Assembly (NCBI RefSeq): GCF_019297855.1 | Contig: NZ_CP079194.1 | Location: 1,847,501 to 1,911,500 of the forward strand | Length of the DNA stretch: 64,000 bases | From: Gymnodinialimonas ceratoperidinii | GTDB taxonomy: Bacteria > Pseudomonadota > Alphaproteobacteria > Rhodobacterales > Rhodobacteraceae | Direction: 5' to 3' | Shown: positions 9,157-19,301 of the stretch, one piece after another | How the letters are laid out: every line of letters starts with the position of its first letter | How positions within the stretch are numbered: position 1 is the stretch's first letter | Program-made: the position numbers and the translations under genes | The notes under the pieces: generated by a model | Database searches by the model: none | The model's input: the letters and a program-made list of their open reading frames with translations, nothing else | Told to the model about the DNA's origin: nothing

Positions 9157-10037
9157 GGCTGTTTCGACGCGATGAACGCGCCCATCTCGGCCAGTGCTGC
9201 ATTCGCCGTGGGTGTGCGTCCCGCATGGAGTTGCCAAACGTGGGGAAGGCCCGGCCAGAGGTCCAGTGTGACATCGTCCATGGCTGCCTCCAGCCGCCGC
9301 GCATCTTGCGCCAGCGCCTCTCCGCGCGCGGCTTGGATCAGCGTCGGCGGCAGTCCGGAGAGGTCCGCGAAGAGCGGTGAGACCTCGGCGGTGTCGCGCG
9401 CGAACCCGGGCAGATACGCATCCTTGATCCGCTCAGGCCAGGACGGCGGGATGAGGATCTCGTCCTCGGCGTCGGCAAAGCGTGCCTCGACCTCGCCGGA
9501 GAGGTCGGCGATCGGGGCGAGCAGCCCGAGCGCGTGTGGCATCGGTGCGCCGCTGTCACGGGCGTGACAGGCGACTTGCAACGCGAGGCAGCCGCCAGCG
9601 CTGTCACCGCAGATCGCGGCCGGCGGGGTCCCGGCAGAGACCAGCGCGTCGAAGGCTGCGATGGCGTCGTCCTTGGCGGCGGGGAAGGGATGCTCGGGCG
9701 CCAGTCGGTACTTCGGGAGGACCGCCCGCAGGCCGGACGCCGCCGCCAGATGCGCGCCAAGCGCCGCATGGGTGCGGGGGCTGCCGATGGTGAAGCCACC
9801 ACCGTGCAGGTACATCAGGATGGGCGCGTCAGGCGCGAACCCGGCAGGCGTTATGTGGATGTCGCCATTGGATTTCTGGCTGACCTCGGCGTCGGCGGGC
9901 ATCGCGCAGCCCAGAGGCGCACTGATCGAGAAGAGGAGGCGGAGGAGCCGTTGCGATCGGACCAGACGCAGCGTCGGACGATCCACATAGCGTGCCACGC
10001 CGCGCCAGATGCGGTCTGTCGTGGTCAACTCTTTCAT
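9153..10037 (-). CDS. Alpha/beta hydrolase of the hormone-sensitive lipase family
   Basis: A 294-residue esterase. The HGGG oxyanion motif is at residues 78-81, the nucleophile S146 lies in GDSAGG, and a late histidine in GLPHVWQLH completes the triad. These enzymes hydrolyse short acyl esters. It is inserted between the ligase and exonuclease genes, overlapping both by four bases (ATGA upstream, GTGA downstream), so it is co-translated with DNA-repair genes. A functional link to repair is not obvious; it may be a fortuitous passenger. Confidence 0.85.
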   Translation of the reverse strand: MKELTTTDRIWRGVARYVDRPTLRLVRSQRLLRLLFSISAPLGCAMPADAEVSQKSNGDIHITPAGFAPDAPILMYLHGGGFTIGSPRTHAALGAHLAAASGLRAVLPKYRLAPEHPFPAAKDDAIAAFDALVSAGTPPAAICGDSAGGCLALQVACHARDSGAPMPHALGLLAPIADLSGEVEARFADAEDEILIPPSWPERIKDAYLPGFARDTAEVSPLFADLSGLPPTLIQAARGEALAQDARRLEAAMDDVTLDLWPGLPHVWQLHAGRTPTANAALAEMGAFIASKQP

Positions 10038-11050
10038 GCCGTGCCCTCTTCGATGACTTGCGCGTCATCGCCATCTTCACCGCCAAACTCCGTCTCCACA
10101 ACGCCCGCGTCATAGCCTTGTTCGGACAGCCACCGAGAGAATTGGGCCGTGTAGCCGTGCGTGACAAAGACACGCTCCGCCCCGGTCGCGGCCACTGCCT
10201 CGTTGAGCCCATTCCAGTCCGCGTGATCGCTGACGACGAAGCCCCGGTCCATCGCCCGCCTGCGCCGCACGCCCCTCAGGCGCATCCAGCCGGAGGCGAA
10301 CGCCGTCGAGACCGCGCCGAAGCGCTTGATCCATGGGGTGCCGAATGCTGACGGCGGCGCGAGGACGATGGCATTGGGGTGGCTCTTGGCATCGACGCCT
10401 TCCGCGACTTGGATCGTGTCGGGCAGGCTGATGCCTTGGGCGCGCAGGATCCGGTTGGACGCCTCCACCGCGCCGTGGGTCAGGATCGGACCGATCGACG
10501 GGTCCAGCAGGCGCATGATCCTCTGCGCTTTGCCGAGGGCATAAACGCCCAGAACGGCGCGCTTGCCCTCTGCCACGCAGGTCGCCCACCATGTGTTCAG
10601 GTCACGGGCGAGGGAGTCCTGCGAGGGCCATTCATAAATGGGCAGGCCGAAGGTGGATTCCGTGATGAAGGCGTCGCAGCGCACCGGCTCGAAGGGCTCC
10701 GACAGGCCGTCGTCGACGGTCTTGTAATCACCGGAGGCGACCCAGACCTCTCCTCCGACCTCGACCCGGATCTGCGCTGAACCCGGTACGTGGCCGGCAG
10801 GGTGAAAGCTGATACGGGCGTCGCCAATCGTGTGGGTTTCGCCGTAGGGGGTCGACTGGAGTTTGATGTCCCCCAAACGGTGGCGCATGATCGGGGCGGA
10901 GGCCTCCGTCGCCAGATAGGAGCCATGGCCGTAGCGGGCGTGATCCGAATGGCCATGGGTGATCAGCGCACGCGGCACGGGCTGCCACGGGTCGATATAG
11001 GCATCGGCGGCGGGGCAATAGATGCCCTTCTCGGTGAATTCCAGAACCAT
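10034..11050 (-). CDS. Ligase-associated DNA exonuclease (metallo-beta-lactamase/beta-CASP fold)
   Basis: A 338-residue MBL-fold nuclease of the Ysh1/SNM1-like ligase-associated exonuclease class. The metal motif HGHSDH is at residues 32-37, followed by a HxPGHVPGS histidine, SGDYK aspartate and a C-terminal FVVSDHADW/VFVTHGYT pair typical of beta-CASP enzymes. It heads the exonuclease-esterase-ligase operon. In many alphaproteobacteria this pair neighbours an Lhr helicase and a phosphoesterase, which are not present here. Confidence 0.9.
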   Translation of the reverse strand: MVLEFTEKGIYCPAADAYIDPWQPVPRALITHGHSDHARYGHGSYLATEASAPIMRHRLGDIKLQSTPYGETHTIGDARISFHPAGHVPGSAQIRVEVGGEVWVASGDYKTVDDGLSEPFEPVRCDAFITESTFGLPIYEWPSQDSLARDLNTWWATCVAEGKRAVLGVYALGKAQRIMRLLDPSIGPILTHGAVEASNRILRAQGISLPDTIQVAEGVDAKSHPNAIVLAPPSAFGTPWIKRFGAVSTAFASGWMRLRGVRRRRAMDRGFVVSDHADWNGLNEAVAATGAERVFVTHGYTAQFSRWLSEQGYDAGVVETEFGGEDGDDAQVIEEGTA

Positions 11051-11097
11051 ATCCGGAATATAGGTCGCCCCCCGGGTCCCGGCGAGGGCGCGTTGGA

Positions 11098-12198
11098 TTA
11101 TTCTGGGGGTGGCAGGAGTGTGATCTCCCCCTGATCGGCGAGTTCGCGGATGGTCGCGACGAGATCGGACATGGCGGCTTCGCCCTCCTCCGGCTTTGGC
11201 GTGCCAAGGCCTTCCGCCTCATCCCGCATCTGCTCTGCAAGGCGTTTTGACATGTTCTCCAGCAGGAATTCGACCGAGAGCGGCGCGGCGGTGAGGCCGG
11301 CTGCGAAGGCCACGATGATCGTCTGCGCATCGGCCTTGCGCACGATGATCGGGACGTCGGGCGGATCGACCCGCTCGGGGATGTGGTTGAACGAAAAGAT
11401 CGACTTGCGCACCTCCTTGGCGAAGGGCGCATCGCGTGTGTTGAGGCCTTCCAGCATCTTGTCGCGAGAGGATTGCGGCGTGGAATTCAGGATCGCGCCG
11501 ACGCGCTCCGCCGCCGTTTTCGTGAAGGCCTGCGGCGGCACCGCATCGAGGATCTGTGCAATATGAACGCCGATCCGGTCCACGAGATCGGGTGAGATCG
11601 TCTCGGTCAGGGCGACCGTGTGGGCGAGGATCTGTGCCCGGTCTTCGGGCACCTCGCCCAGAAGCGCTGCTGCCTTGGCGACCGTCAGTTTCGAGAGGAG
11701 CACCGCGCAAACCTCGGCGCTTTCGCTTTCCATCAGGGGGGCGAGCCGTTCGACCGTCTGTTTGGAGACCCGCGCCCAGGGATCATTGCCTTCGCTGCTC
11801 GCGGCGGCCAGGCGCAGGGCATTCAGCGCATCTTCGCCAAGATGCGGCTCCAGCAGTTCCAAGGTCTCGCTCAACCCGTCGGGGAAGCTCAGTGCCAGGT
11901 TGTCGATCTGGTCGGTGAATTCGCGGACCACGGCTGCGAGCGTCTTGCGGTCGATATTGCCAAGTTCCGAGATGATATGCGCCAACCGGGTCTGGTGGTG
12001 CGGCGCAAGCCGTTGCACGCCGGGCGAGACGCCTTGCCCTAGCAGAAGCCGCACGATGACCGCCGCCTTCTGCTGCTGACCCATGCGCCGCGGCGTGACA
12101 TCTATCATGCCAGCCGCACCCTGCACGCCGGCACGCTGAGCGCCGGCATTCAGCGTCACCGAGGGACCATTGCCCTGAACGTCGCGCAGCATCGCCAT
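11098..12198 (-). CDS. fliG: Flagellar motor switch protein FliG
   Basis: A 366-residue FliG of the Rhodobacteraceae type. An N-terminal RMGQQQKAAVIVRLLL segment precedes a middle domain (LAPLMESESAEVCAVLLSKL resembles the canonical EHPQ region), and a C-terminal torque domain reads NMSKRLAEQMRDEAE...IRELADQGEI. FliG sits on the MS ring, contacts MotA and sets rotor direction. The conserved ALKG-type lysine of the torque region appears replaced (VAFAAG). It is not next to any other flagellar gene in the window. Homology is remote enough that the exact role deserves caution. Confidence 0.72.
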   Translation of the reverse strand: MAMLRDVQGNGPSVTLNAGAQRAGVQGAAGMIDVTPRRMGQQQKAAVIVRLLLGQGVSPGVQRLAPHHQTRLAHIISELGNIDRKTLAAVVREFTDQIDNLALSFPDGLSETLELLEPHLGEDALNALRLAAASSEGNDPWARVSKQTVERLAPLMESESAEVCAVLLSKLTVAKAAALLGEVPEDRAQILAHTVALTETISPDLVDRIGVHIAQILDAVPPQAFTKTAAERVGAILNSTPQSSRDKMLEGLNTRDAPFAKEVRKSIFSFNHIPERVDPPDVPIIVRKADAQTIIVAFAAGLTAAPLSVEFLLENMSKRLAEQMRDEAEGLGTPKPEEGEAAMSDLVATIRELADQGEITLLPPPE

Positions 12199-12287
12199 GT
12201 CGGCCCTTTCTCGTCCCCGCAGATGATCCCTAGGGCAAAAGCCTTAAGGTTCCGTTATTGGCGGGGGCGATCCGGGGCGATGCGGCG

Positions 12288-13592
12288 TTATTCTCCGAAG
12301 ACGCGTGCGAAAATCGTGTCGACGTGTTTGGTGTGGTAGCCGAGGTCGAATTTCTCTTCGATGCCGTCCACGCCAAGCGCCTCGACAACCGCTTCATCGG
12401 CCAGCAGTTCTTCGCGGAAATCGGTGCGTTCTTCCCAAACTTTCAGAGCGTTACGCTGCACCATGGCATAAGCATCCTCGCGCGAGACGCCTGCTTGCGT
12501 CAGCGCCAGAAGCACGCGCTGCGACATGACCAGACCGGGGTACTTGTTCATGTTGTCCAGCATGTTGTCGGGGAAGATCAGCATCTTGTCGATGACACCG
12601 GTCAGACGGGCGAGCGCGAAATCCAGCGTCACTGTCGTATCCGGCCCGATGGCGCGCTCGACGGAAGAGTGGGAGATGTCGCGCTCGTGCCAGAGCGCCA
12701 CGTTCTCCATCGCCGGCACGACCGCCATGCGCACCAGCCGCGCGAGGCCGGTGAGGTTCTCGGTCAGCACCGGGTTCTTCTTGTGCGGCATGGCAGAGGA
12801 ACCCTTCTGCCCGATCGAGAAAAACTCCGCCCCTTCAAGCACTTCCGTGCGCTGCATGTGGCGAATTTCGGTCGCGACGTTCTCGATCGACGAGGCGATG
12901 ACGCCCAGGGTCGCGAAGAACATCGCGTGGCGGTCGCGCGGGATCACCTGGGTGGAGATCGGCTCGGGCGAGAGGCCAAGCTTCGCGCAGACATGTTCCT
13001 CCACCGCCGGGTCGATATTGGCGAAGGTGCCCACGGCGCCGGAAATCGCGCCGGTGGCGATCTCCTCGCGCGCCTGCACGAGACGGGCGCGGTTGCGGTC
13101 CATCTCGGCGTAGAAGCGCGCGAAGGTCAGGCCCATGGTGGTGGGCTCGGCGTGGATCCCGTGGGAGCGGCCGACGCGCACGGTCATCTTGTGCTCCATG
13201 GCGCGTTTCTTCAACGCGGCCAGCAGCTTGTCCATGTCGTCGAGCAGGATGTCTGCGGCGCGCACGAGTTGGACGTTGAAGCAGGTGTCGAGCACGTCCG
13301 AGGAGGTCATCCCCTGGTGCACGAAACGCGCCTCCTCGCTGCCCACGTGCTCGGCCAGGTGCGTGAGGAAGGCGATGACGTCATGCTTGGTGACGGCCTC
13401 GATCTCGTCGATGCGGGCGACGTCGAATTCCACGTCGCGCGCCTTCCAGACTGCCTCGGCATTCTCGCGCGGGATCACCCCCAAATCGGCCTGAGCATCG
13501 CAGGCGTGGGCCTCGATCTCGTACCAGATGCGGAACTTCGTGGCGGGCTCCCAGATGGCGACCATTTCGGGGCGGGAATAGCGGGGGATCAT
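12288..13592 (-). CDS. purB: Adenylosuccinate lyase
   Basis: A 434-residue fumarase/aspartase-superfamily enzyme that releases fumarate from SAICAR and adenylosuccinate in purine synthesis. The superfamily signature GSSAMPHKKNP is intact, as are the TSSDVLDT substrate loop and RSHGIHAEPTT. The start at 13592 gives the canonical MIPRYSRPEMVAIW beginning; the reading frame stays open upstream but with no conserved sequence. It diverges from the DUF6314-like gene. Confidence 0.96.
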   Translation of the reverse strand: MIPRYSRPEMVAIWEPATKFRIWYEIEAHACDAQADLGVIPRENAEAVWKARDVEFDVARIDEIEAVTKHDVIAFLTHLAEHVGSEEARFVHQGMTSSDVLDTCFNVQLVRAADILLDDMDKLLAALKKRAMEHKMTVRVGRSHGIHAEPTTMGLTFARFYAEMDRNRARLVQAREEIATGAISGAVGTFANIDPAVEEHVCAKLGLSPEPISTQVIPRDRHAMFFATLGVIASSIENVATEIRHMQRTEVLEGAEFFSIGQKGSSAMPHKKNPVLTENLTGLARLVRMAVVPAMENVALWHERDISHSSVERAIGPDTTVTLDFALARLTGVIDKMLIFPDNMLDNMNKYPGLVMSQRVLLALTQAGVSREDAYAMVQRNALKVWEERTDFREELLADEAVVEALGVDGIEEKFDLGYHTKHVDTIFARVFGE

Positions 13593-13703
13593 GGGCTTGC
13601 CTTTCAGGGTGGTTTTCGGCTGTCTGACGTTACGCAGGCTGATACGGCCACGGCGCGAAGGGAGCAACCCGGTGGGGCGATTGGCAGCAGGAACGGTGGC
13701 AGG

Positions 13704-14117
13704 ATGATCGCGCTCGACTGGTTTGCGGGGCGCTGGGTTTTGACTCGAGAGATCACCGATTATCGCGCCGATCTCGTGGGGCGGTTTACCGGCAGCGCCG
13801 TCTGGACGCCGCAGGGAGACGGGCTGTTGCAGGTGGAGGACGGCACCCTTCGCTACGGGAGCGCGCCGCCGATGCAGGCCTCGCGTCGCTATCTCTGGCA
13901 GGGGCAGGGGCAGGGCGCTGAGATTGACGTCTTCTTCGACGATGGCCGGCCCTTTCACCGGGTCCCCGCGCCGGGTCAGGAGGCGCTCCACGACTGCCCG
14001 CCCGATACCTACCGGGTGCGCTACGCCTTCGATGGCCCCGATCGCTTCACAACCCGCTGGCGCGTGACGGGGCCGCGCAAGGACATGCTGCTGGAAACGC
14101 TTTTCGAACGGGATTGA
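13704..14117 (+). CDS. DUF6314-like protein
   Basis: A 137-residue protein opening with an F-x-G-x-W motif (LDWFAGRWVLTREI), rich in aromatic and arginine residues, with FFDDGRPFHR and a TGPRKDML ending. This pattern is that of the DUF6314 family of small beta-barrel-like proteins of unknown function common in Rhodobacterales. No signal peptide or membrane segment is seen. The start at ATG 13704 is chosen because the frame upstream is antisense to purB. Confidence 0.72.
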   Translation: MIALDWFAGRWVLTREITDYRADLVGRFTGSAVWTPQGDGLLQVEDGTLRYGSAPPMQASRRYLWQGQGQGAEIDVFFDDGRPFHRVPAPGQEALHDCPPDTYRVRYAFDGPDRFTTRWRVTGPRKDMLLETLFERD

Positions 14118-14217
14118 GGGGCATCAAAGCCTGCGGGATATCCGCCGCTTGCAATGCAATGCGCTCTCGCCCACGCTTGCTGCATTGTTCGCCACCCCTT
14201 TTTTGCGGAGCCTTTCC

Positions 14218-15090
14218 ATGCGCCATTTTCTTGCTGCCGCCGCCCTTGCGGCCCTCAACCTGCCCCTTGCGGTTTCCGCGCAACAGGGCGGTCTGACGCC
14301 CGATGTCGGACCCGCGATCAGCGGCCATGATTGGGCGCGTTACACCGAGGTGAGCGACAACGTTTTCGAGACCAATGTCAGCCTCATGTATGCGGTGCCC
14401 GAAACCGATGACGTGATCATCGCCGGCCAATGTTTCATCGGCGCGCAGGGTCCTCTGATTTCCCTTTCCGTCTCGGCCGACATCAGCGGCATGTCCGACG
14501 GGGACGCCGCGACGATGCTGATCCGCAGCGCCGACGGGCGCGAGGCGCAGGTTGAGGGCAGTGTCGTTGGGACCATGGCGGAGGTCGGCATTTCCGGCGT
14601 TGATCTGACGCTTCGCGCCTCGGACCCGGCGTGGTTGGTTATCGCGGGCAGCGAGACGGTGAGCTTCGAGCGGGTCGGCTCCAGCGGCGGCTATACGATC
14701 ACCGGCAATGGCCCCGACACGATCGGGCCGTTTCTGGCCGATTGCGACGGGATCGGCGACCTGACGCCTGAAAGCGGCTCCCGCCCCACCGCGCCGAGCG
14801 TGACGCAATCGGCCTACCTCTCCTGCGACAACTTCGGGCGGGTTGCCTCGCAGAATACCAACCAGTCGACGGTGATTACTTTCCACAACCAGAGCGGCGC
14901 ATACCGCGCGCTCCTGTGGATCGACGGCAATGGCAATCCGGTCGAAATGGGCGGGATGAATGCGGGGGAGCAGATTTCCTTCGACACCGACCTCGGCCAT
15001 GTCTGGATGGCGACTGACGGTCCGGGCAATTGCTTCGAGCTGATCCAGCCTGTGGCAGGCGAAGCGGGCTATGTGCTGACGGCCCAGTAG
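14218..15090 (+). CDS. Secreted protein with C-terminal VHL-beta-like domain
   Basis: A 290-residue exported protein with a signal peptide of about 21 residues (cleavage after VSA). Residues 30-180 form an unrecognised beta-rich region with two cysteines. Residues 215-275 resemble the beta domain of the von Hippel-Lindau protein: TVITFHNQS, then ALLWIDGNGNPV, a M-x2-GE step, and LGHVWMATD. These correspond to VIFCNRS, VWLNFDGEP, LPPGTG and RGHLWLFRD in VHL. The resemblance is recognised by eye, not by search. ATG 14218 follows a weak GGAG site. It stands alone downstream of the DUF6314-like gene. Role unknown. Confidence 0.72.
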   Translation: MRHFLAAAALAALNLPLAVSAQQGGLTPDVGPAISGHDWARYTEVSDNVFETNVSLMYAVPETDDVIIAGQCFIGAQGPLISLSVSADISGMSDGDAATMLIRSADGREAQVEGSVVGTMAEVGISGVDLTLRASDPAWLVIAGSETVSFERVGSSGGYTITGNGPDTIGPFLADCDGIGDLTPESGSRPTAPSVTQSAYLSCDNFGRVASQNTNQSTVITFHNQSGAYRALLWIDGNGNPVEMGGMNAGEQISFDTDLGHVWMATDGPGNCFELIQPVAGEAGYVLTAQ

Positions 15091-15129
15091 ACCGGGACGC
15101 CGGGCGGGAGCGGTGGCAGCGCTGCCGCC

Positions 15130-15546
15130 TCAGCCCTTCTCGGCTTCCTGCGCGGCCATGATCCGGTCCGCCTTCTTGCGCACCAGCACGCTGCGCAGAT
15201 CGTGCATGGCCAGCAATAGCCGGTCGGTCACGTCTTCCAGATCCTCGTCATCGGCGCGGCTGTTGGCCCAGTGGGTGGTGAGGTTGAGGTAATCGATCGC
15301 GCGGTGGATATCGTCGATATCGCGGTCTTTCAGAACCGCGCGACGCTCGTCGATCCACTCGGCGATGACGGCGTTTTCCTCGTCGGTGAGCACATGCTCG
15401 CCATGGGGTTTGACGTTGCCGTTGCGGATGTTGACGACGGCGATTTCGTCCATCTCGATCCGGCGCTGACGGTTCTCCGTCGAAACGCGGAACACGGCGG
15501 CACCGTTCTCACGGATGCGAAAATAATACTCGGGAAGGTCGGTCAT
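15130..15546 (-). CDS. Hypothetical protein, acidic and soluble
   Basis: A 138-residue protein with no signal peptide or membrane helix. It begins MTDLPEYYFRIRENGA, with a beta-strand-rich N-terminal half (FRVSTENRQRRIEMDEIAVVNIRNG), followed by a helical, charged C-terminal half. I do not recognise the family. The composition matches its neighbours, and the start at 15546 avoids a non-conserved upstream extension. It lies 70 bases downstream of the methyltransferase stop on the same strand and may be co-transcribed. Confidence 0.65.
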   Translation of the reverse strand: MTDLPEYYFRIRENGAAVFRVSTENRQRRIEMDEIAVVNIRNGNVKPHGEHVLTDEENAVIAEWIDERRAVLKDRDIDDIHRAIDYLNLTTHWANSRADDEDLEDVTDRLLLAMHDLRSVLVRKKADRIMAAQEAEKG

Positions 15547-15616
15547 CGGAGCCCTGTACCGGGAAATCTGCTGCAGCGACTGTCCCGGCAATCGGCCGAG
15601 GCGTCAAGGCGCAGGG

Positions 15617-16231
15617 CTAAACGCGCCGGGCAACCAAGTAAAGGCGCGGGGCGGCGCCGGATTGAATGAGTTCTTCAACCGGCTCGAACCCGGCCGCGAG
15701 GATCGCGGCGCGCAGCTCATCAACCCTTTGGTGGGTGACGAATGGCGCTTTCCCGAAGAGCGCCATGACGCCGATCAGCGGTCTGAAATACCACTTCTCC
15801 GCAAGGCAGATCGTTTTGGAGATGAAGAGCCCGTCCGGCTTCAGGCTGGCGTGAACACGCGCCAAGGTCTCTGCCTGATTTGGCAACAGATGCAACAGGT
15901 TGAAGGCGAGGATGGCATCGAACGGCCCCTCCGGCACGTCAGAGGCTTCCCGCACGAAGAGAGAGATGTTCTCGACACCCGCCGCGCGGGTTTTCTCGCG
16001 TCCGATATCGATCATGGCAGAGGAGATATCCGTCGCCGTGAAATGTGCGACCGAGGGGGCAAGTTCGATCGCGGTGGAGGCGGTGCCGCAGCCGATTTCC
16101 AGGACATGATCCTGCGGTTGGAGATGCGCGCGGGTGCGCTCCAGCGTGGCGCGATAGCCCTCGGGATCTGACATCTTGCTCGCCGCGTATTTTGTGGCGG
16201 CCTTGTCCCAGAATGTGCTGGCTGTGGTCAT
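15617..16231 (-). CDS. Class I SAM-dependent methyltransferase
   Basis: A 204-residue methyltransferase of the UbiE/Methyltransf_25 type. Motif I is VLEIGCGTAS near residue 45, motif II-like ATDISSAMI follows, and the post-motif region reads FDAILAFNLLHLL. Start ATG 16231 gives a compact N-terminus. The substrate cannot be inferred: neighbours are an unrelated permease and a hypothetical protein. It could methylate a small molecule or a quinone-like substrate. Confidence 0.8.
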   Translation of the reverse strand: MTTASTFWDKAATKYAASKMSDPEGYRATLERTRAHLQPQDHVLEIGCGTASTAIELAPSVAHFTATDISSAMIDIGREKTRAAGVENISLFVREASDVPEGPFDAILAFNLLHLLPNQAETLARVHASLKPDGLFISKTICLAEKWYFRPLIGVMALFGKAPFVTHQRVDELRAAILAAGFEPVEELIQSGAAPRLYLVARRV

Positions 16232-16310
16232 GGCAATGCTCCCGTTCACCGGCACCCTAAGGCGCGCTCTGCCGCCCGGTTAAGGGGAAACCGCGCCTCG
16301 CGTGTCCCCG

Positions 16311-17069
16311 TCAGGCCCGGATCGGCGCCAGTCCCTTGGCAATCCAGCGTTGCGCGATCACGAAGACGATGAGGGGCGGCACCAAGGCTATGGCCGCAAG
16401 GGTGATCGACGCCGGTGAGCCGATCCGCAGAAGGGCGATCCCGCTCACCAATGTGGCACGGTCCGGCGCGGACGGGGTGGCAATCAGTGGCCAGAGATAC
16501 TGGTTCCAGCCGAGCACGAAGAAGAACGCCAGCAAGGCCGCGACGATCGGCAGGCTCAGCGGGACGATGATGTCGAAAAAGACCCGCAGCGGCCCCGCCC
16601 CATCGAGTTGTGCGGCTTCGATCACCTCCGGCGGAAGCTGCATCAACTGCTGTCGCAGGATCAGGGTGCCGAGGCCCGTGGCCGTGATCGGCAGGATCAG
16701 CCCGGTATAGGTGTTGAGCAGGCCCAGGGCGTCGGTGACAAGCACCGTGGGCATGATCCGGGACTCGATCGGCAGGAACAACGGCAGCAGGAGCAGCGGA
16801 AAGATCACCCGCGCACCGGGCACACGGAAGAAGACCAGTGCGAAGGCGGCCAGCAGGGAAGTGACGGTTTTCAACAGCGCGACTCCCGTGGCGATGATCA
16901 GCGAGGTGCCGAGCATCTGCATCAGATCGGGGCGCGGGGATGAAGGTGTCATCAGGTCCGCGAGCGCGGAAATCGAGAAGCCACGGACCAACAAAAGCGC
17001 CGGCGGCCCCAGAAGCAGCAGGCATCCGAGGATCAGGATCAAATGGTCGGATAATCTCGCGCGCTGCAT
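16311..17069 (-). CDS. ABC transporter permease, carbohydrate type (UgpE/MalG-like)
   Basis: A 252-residue MalG-class permease with six predicted membrane helices. The EAA loop reads EAAQLDGAGPLRVFFDIIVPLSLP-like, the contact with the ATPase. This class imports sugars or glycerol 3-phosphate. The start at 17069 (MQRARLSDH) is preferred because the upstream extension is non-hydrophobic and the gene's own hydrophobic segment begins there. No binding protein, second permease or ATPase is adjacent; the only MalK-type ATPase in the window is about 14 kb away. It looks like an orphan subunit. Confidence 0.8.
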   Translation of the reverse strand: MQRARLSDHLILILGCLLLLGPPALLLVRGFSISALADLMTPSSPRPDLMQMLGTSLIIATGVALLKTVTSLLAAFALVFFRVPGARVIFPLLLLPLFLPIESRIMPTVLVTDALGLLNTYTGLILPITATGLGTLILRQQLMQLPPEVIEAAQLDGAGPLRVFFDIIVPLSLPIVAALLAFFFVLGWNQYLWPLIATPSAPDRATLVSGIALLRIGSPASITLAAIALVPPLIVFVIAQRWIAKGLAPIRA

Positions 17070-17161
17070 GGCAACGGCGTAGCGCCCGCCGGGGCGGGTG
17101 ACAAGCGACAGCCGGTTAAACGCCCGGACGGATTGAGGAAATCGGTCCATTCAAACGCGGA

Positions 17162-17184
17162 AGGGCGCCCCATTGGGACGCCCT
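17162..17184 (-). terminator. Hairpin terminator after aspartate aminotransferase
   Basis: A 10-bp stem (AGGGCGTCCC against GGGGCGCCCT, one wobble) with a 3-base loop, read on the minus strand 31 bases after the aminotransferase stop. There is no clear T-run, so termination is likely but not certain. Confidence 0.55.
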
Positions 17185-17214
17185 CGCAAGTGGAACATTC
17201 GCGGCGCGATCAGC

Positions 17215-18924
<1,710 letters not shown>

Positions 18925-18928
<4 letters not shown>

Positions 18929-19200
18929 GCGAGACACGCGAAATCCGGGTGAAGCGGCTGCGCCTTCGGGCGTGGCATCGCGGGATCAAGGAGATGGACC
19001 TGATTCTTGGCGGTTGGGCCGATCGCAACCTTGAGGCGGCCGACGATGCCACTCTGGACGCGTTCGAGGCCGTGATGGCCGAGTCCGATCATGACCTCTA
19101 CCAGTGGATATCCGGCCAATCCGACGCGCCGGCTGAGCTCGCGCCGATGGTGGAGCGGATCGGCGCCGACATGCGGCCGACTGTCGGGCGGGGCGCTTGA
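18925..19200 (+). CDS. sdhE: FAD assembly factor SdhE
   Basis: A 91-residue SdhE/SDH5 (DUF339) protein that promotes covalent FAD attachment to the SdhA flavoprotein. The conserved RGxxE-like motif is HRGIKEMDLILGGWA (residues 17-32), followed by acidic helices ending in DLYQWISG. Length is typical. It overlaps the XRE regulator gene by four bases. The succinate dehydrogenase genes are not in the window, as is usual in this group. Confidence 0.92.
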
Positions 19201-19301
19201 GCCGCGTAAGTGGCTGAAAGCTGGGCCAGATTTCTGTCTTAACGGAATGTTGGTGTTTTTCTCCGAATCTACAGCGACAGCAGTGATCGCGGAGCCAAAT
19301 A

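Noticed and set aside
12258..13703. Long N-terminal extension of the DUF6314-like gene
   Set aside because: The frame is open across purB, but the sequence is antisense to purB and unconserved; the family begins at 13704.
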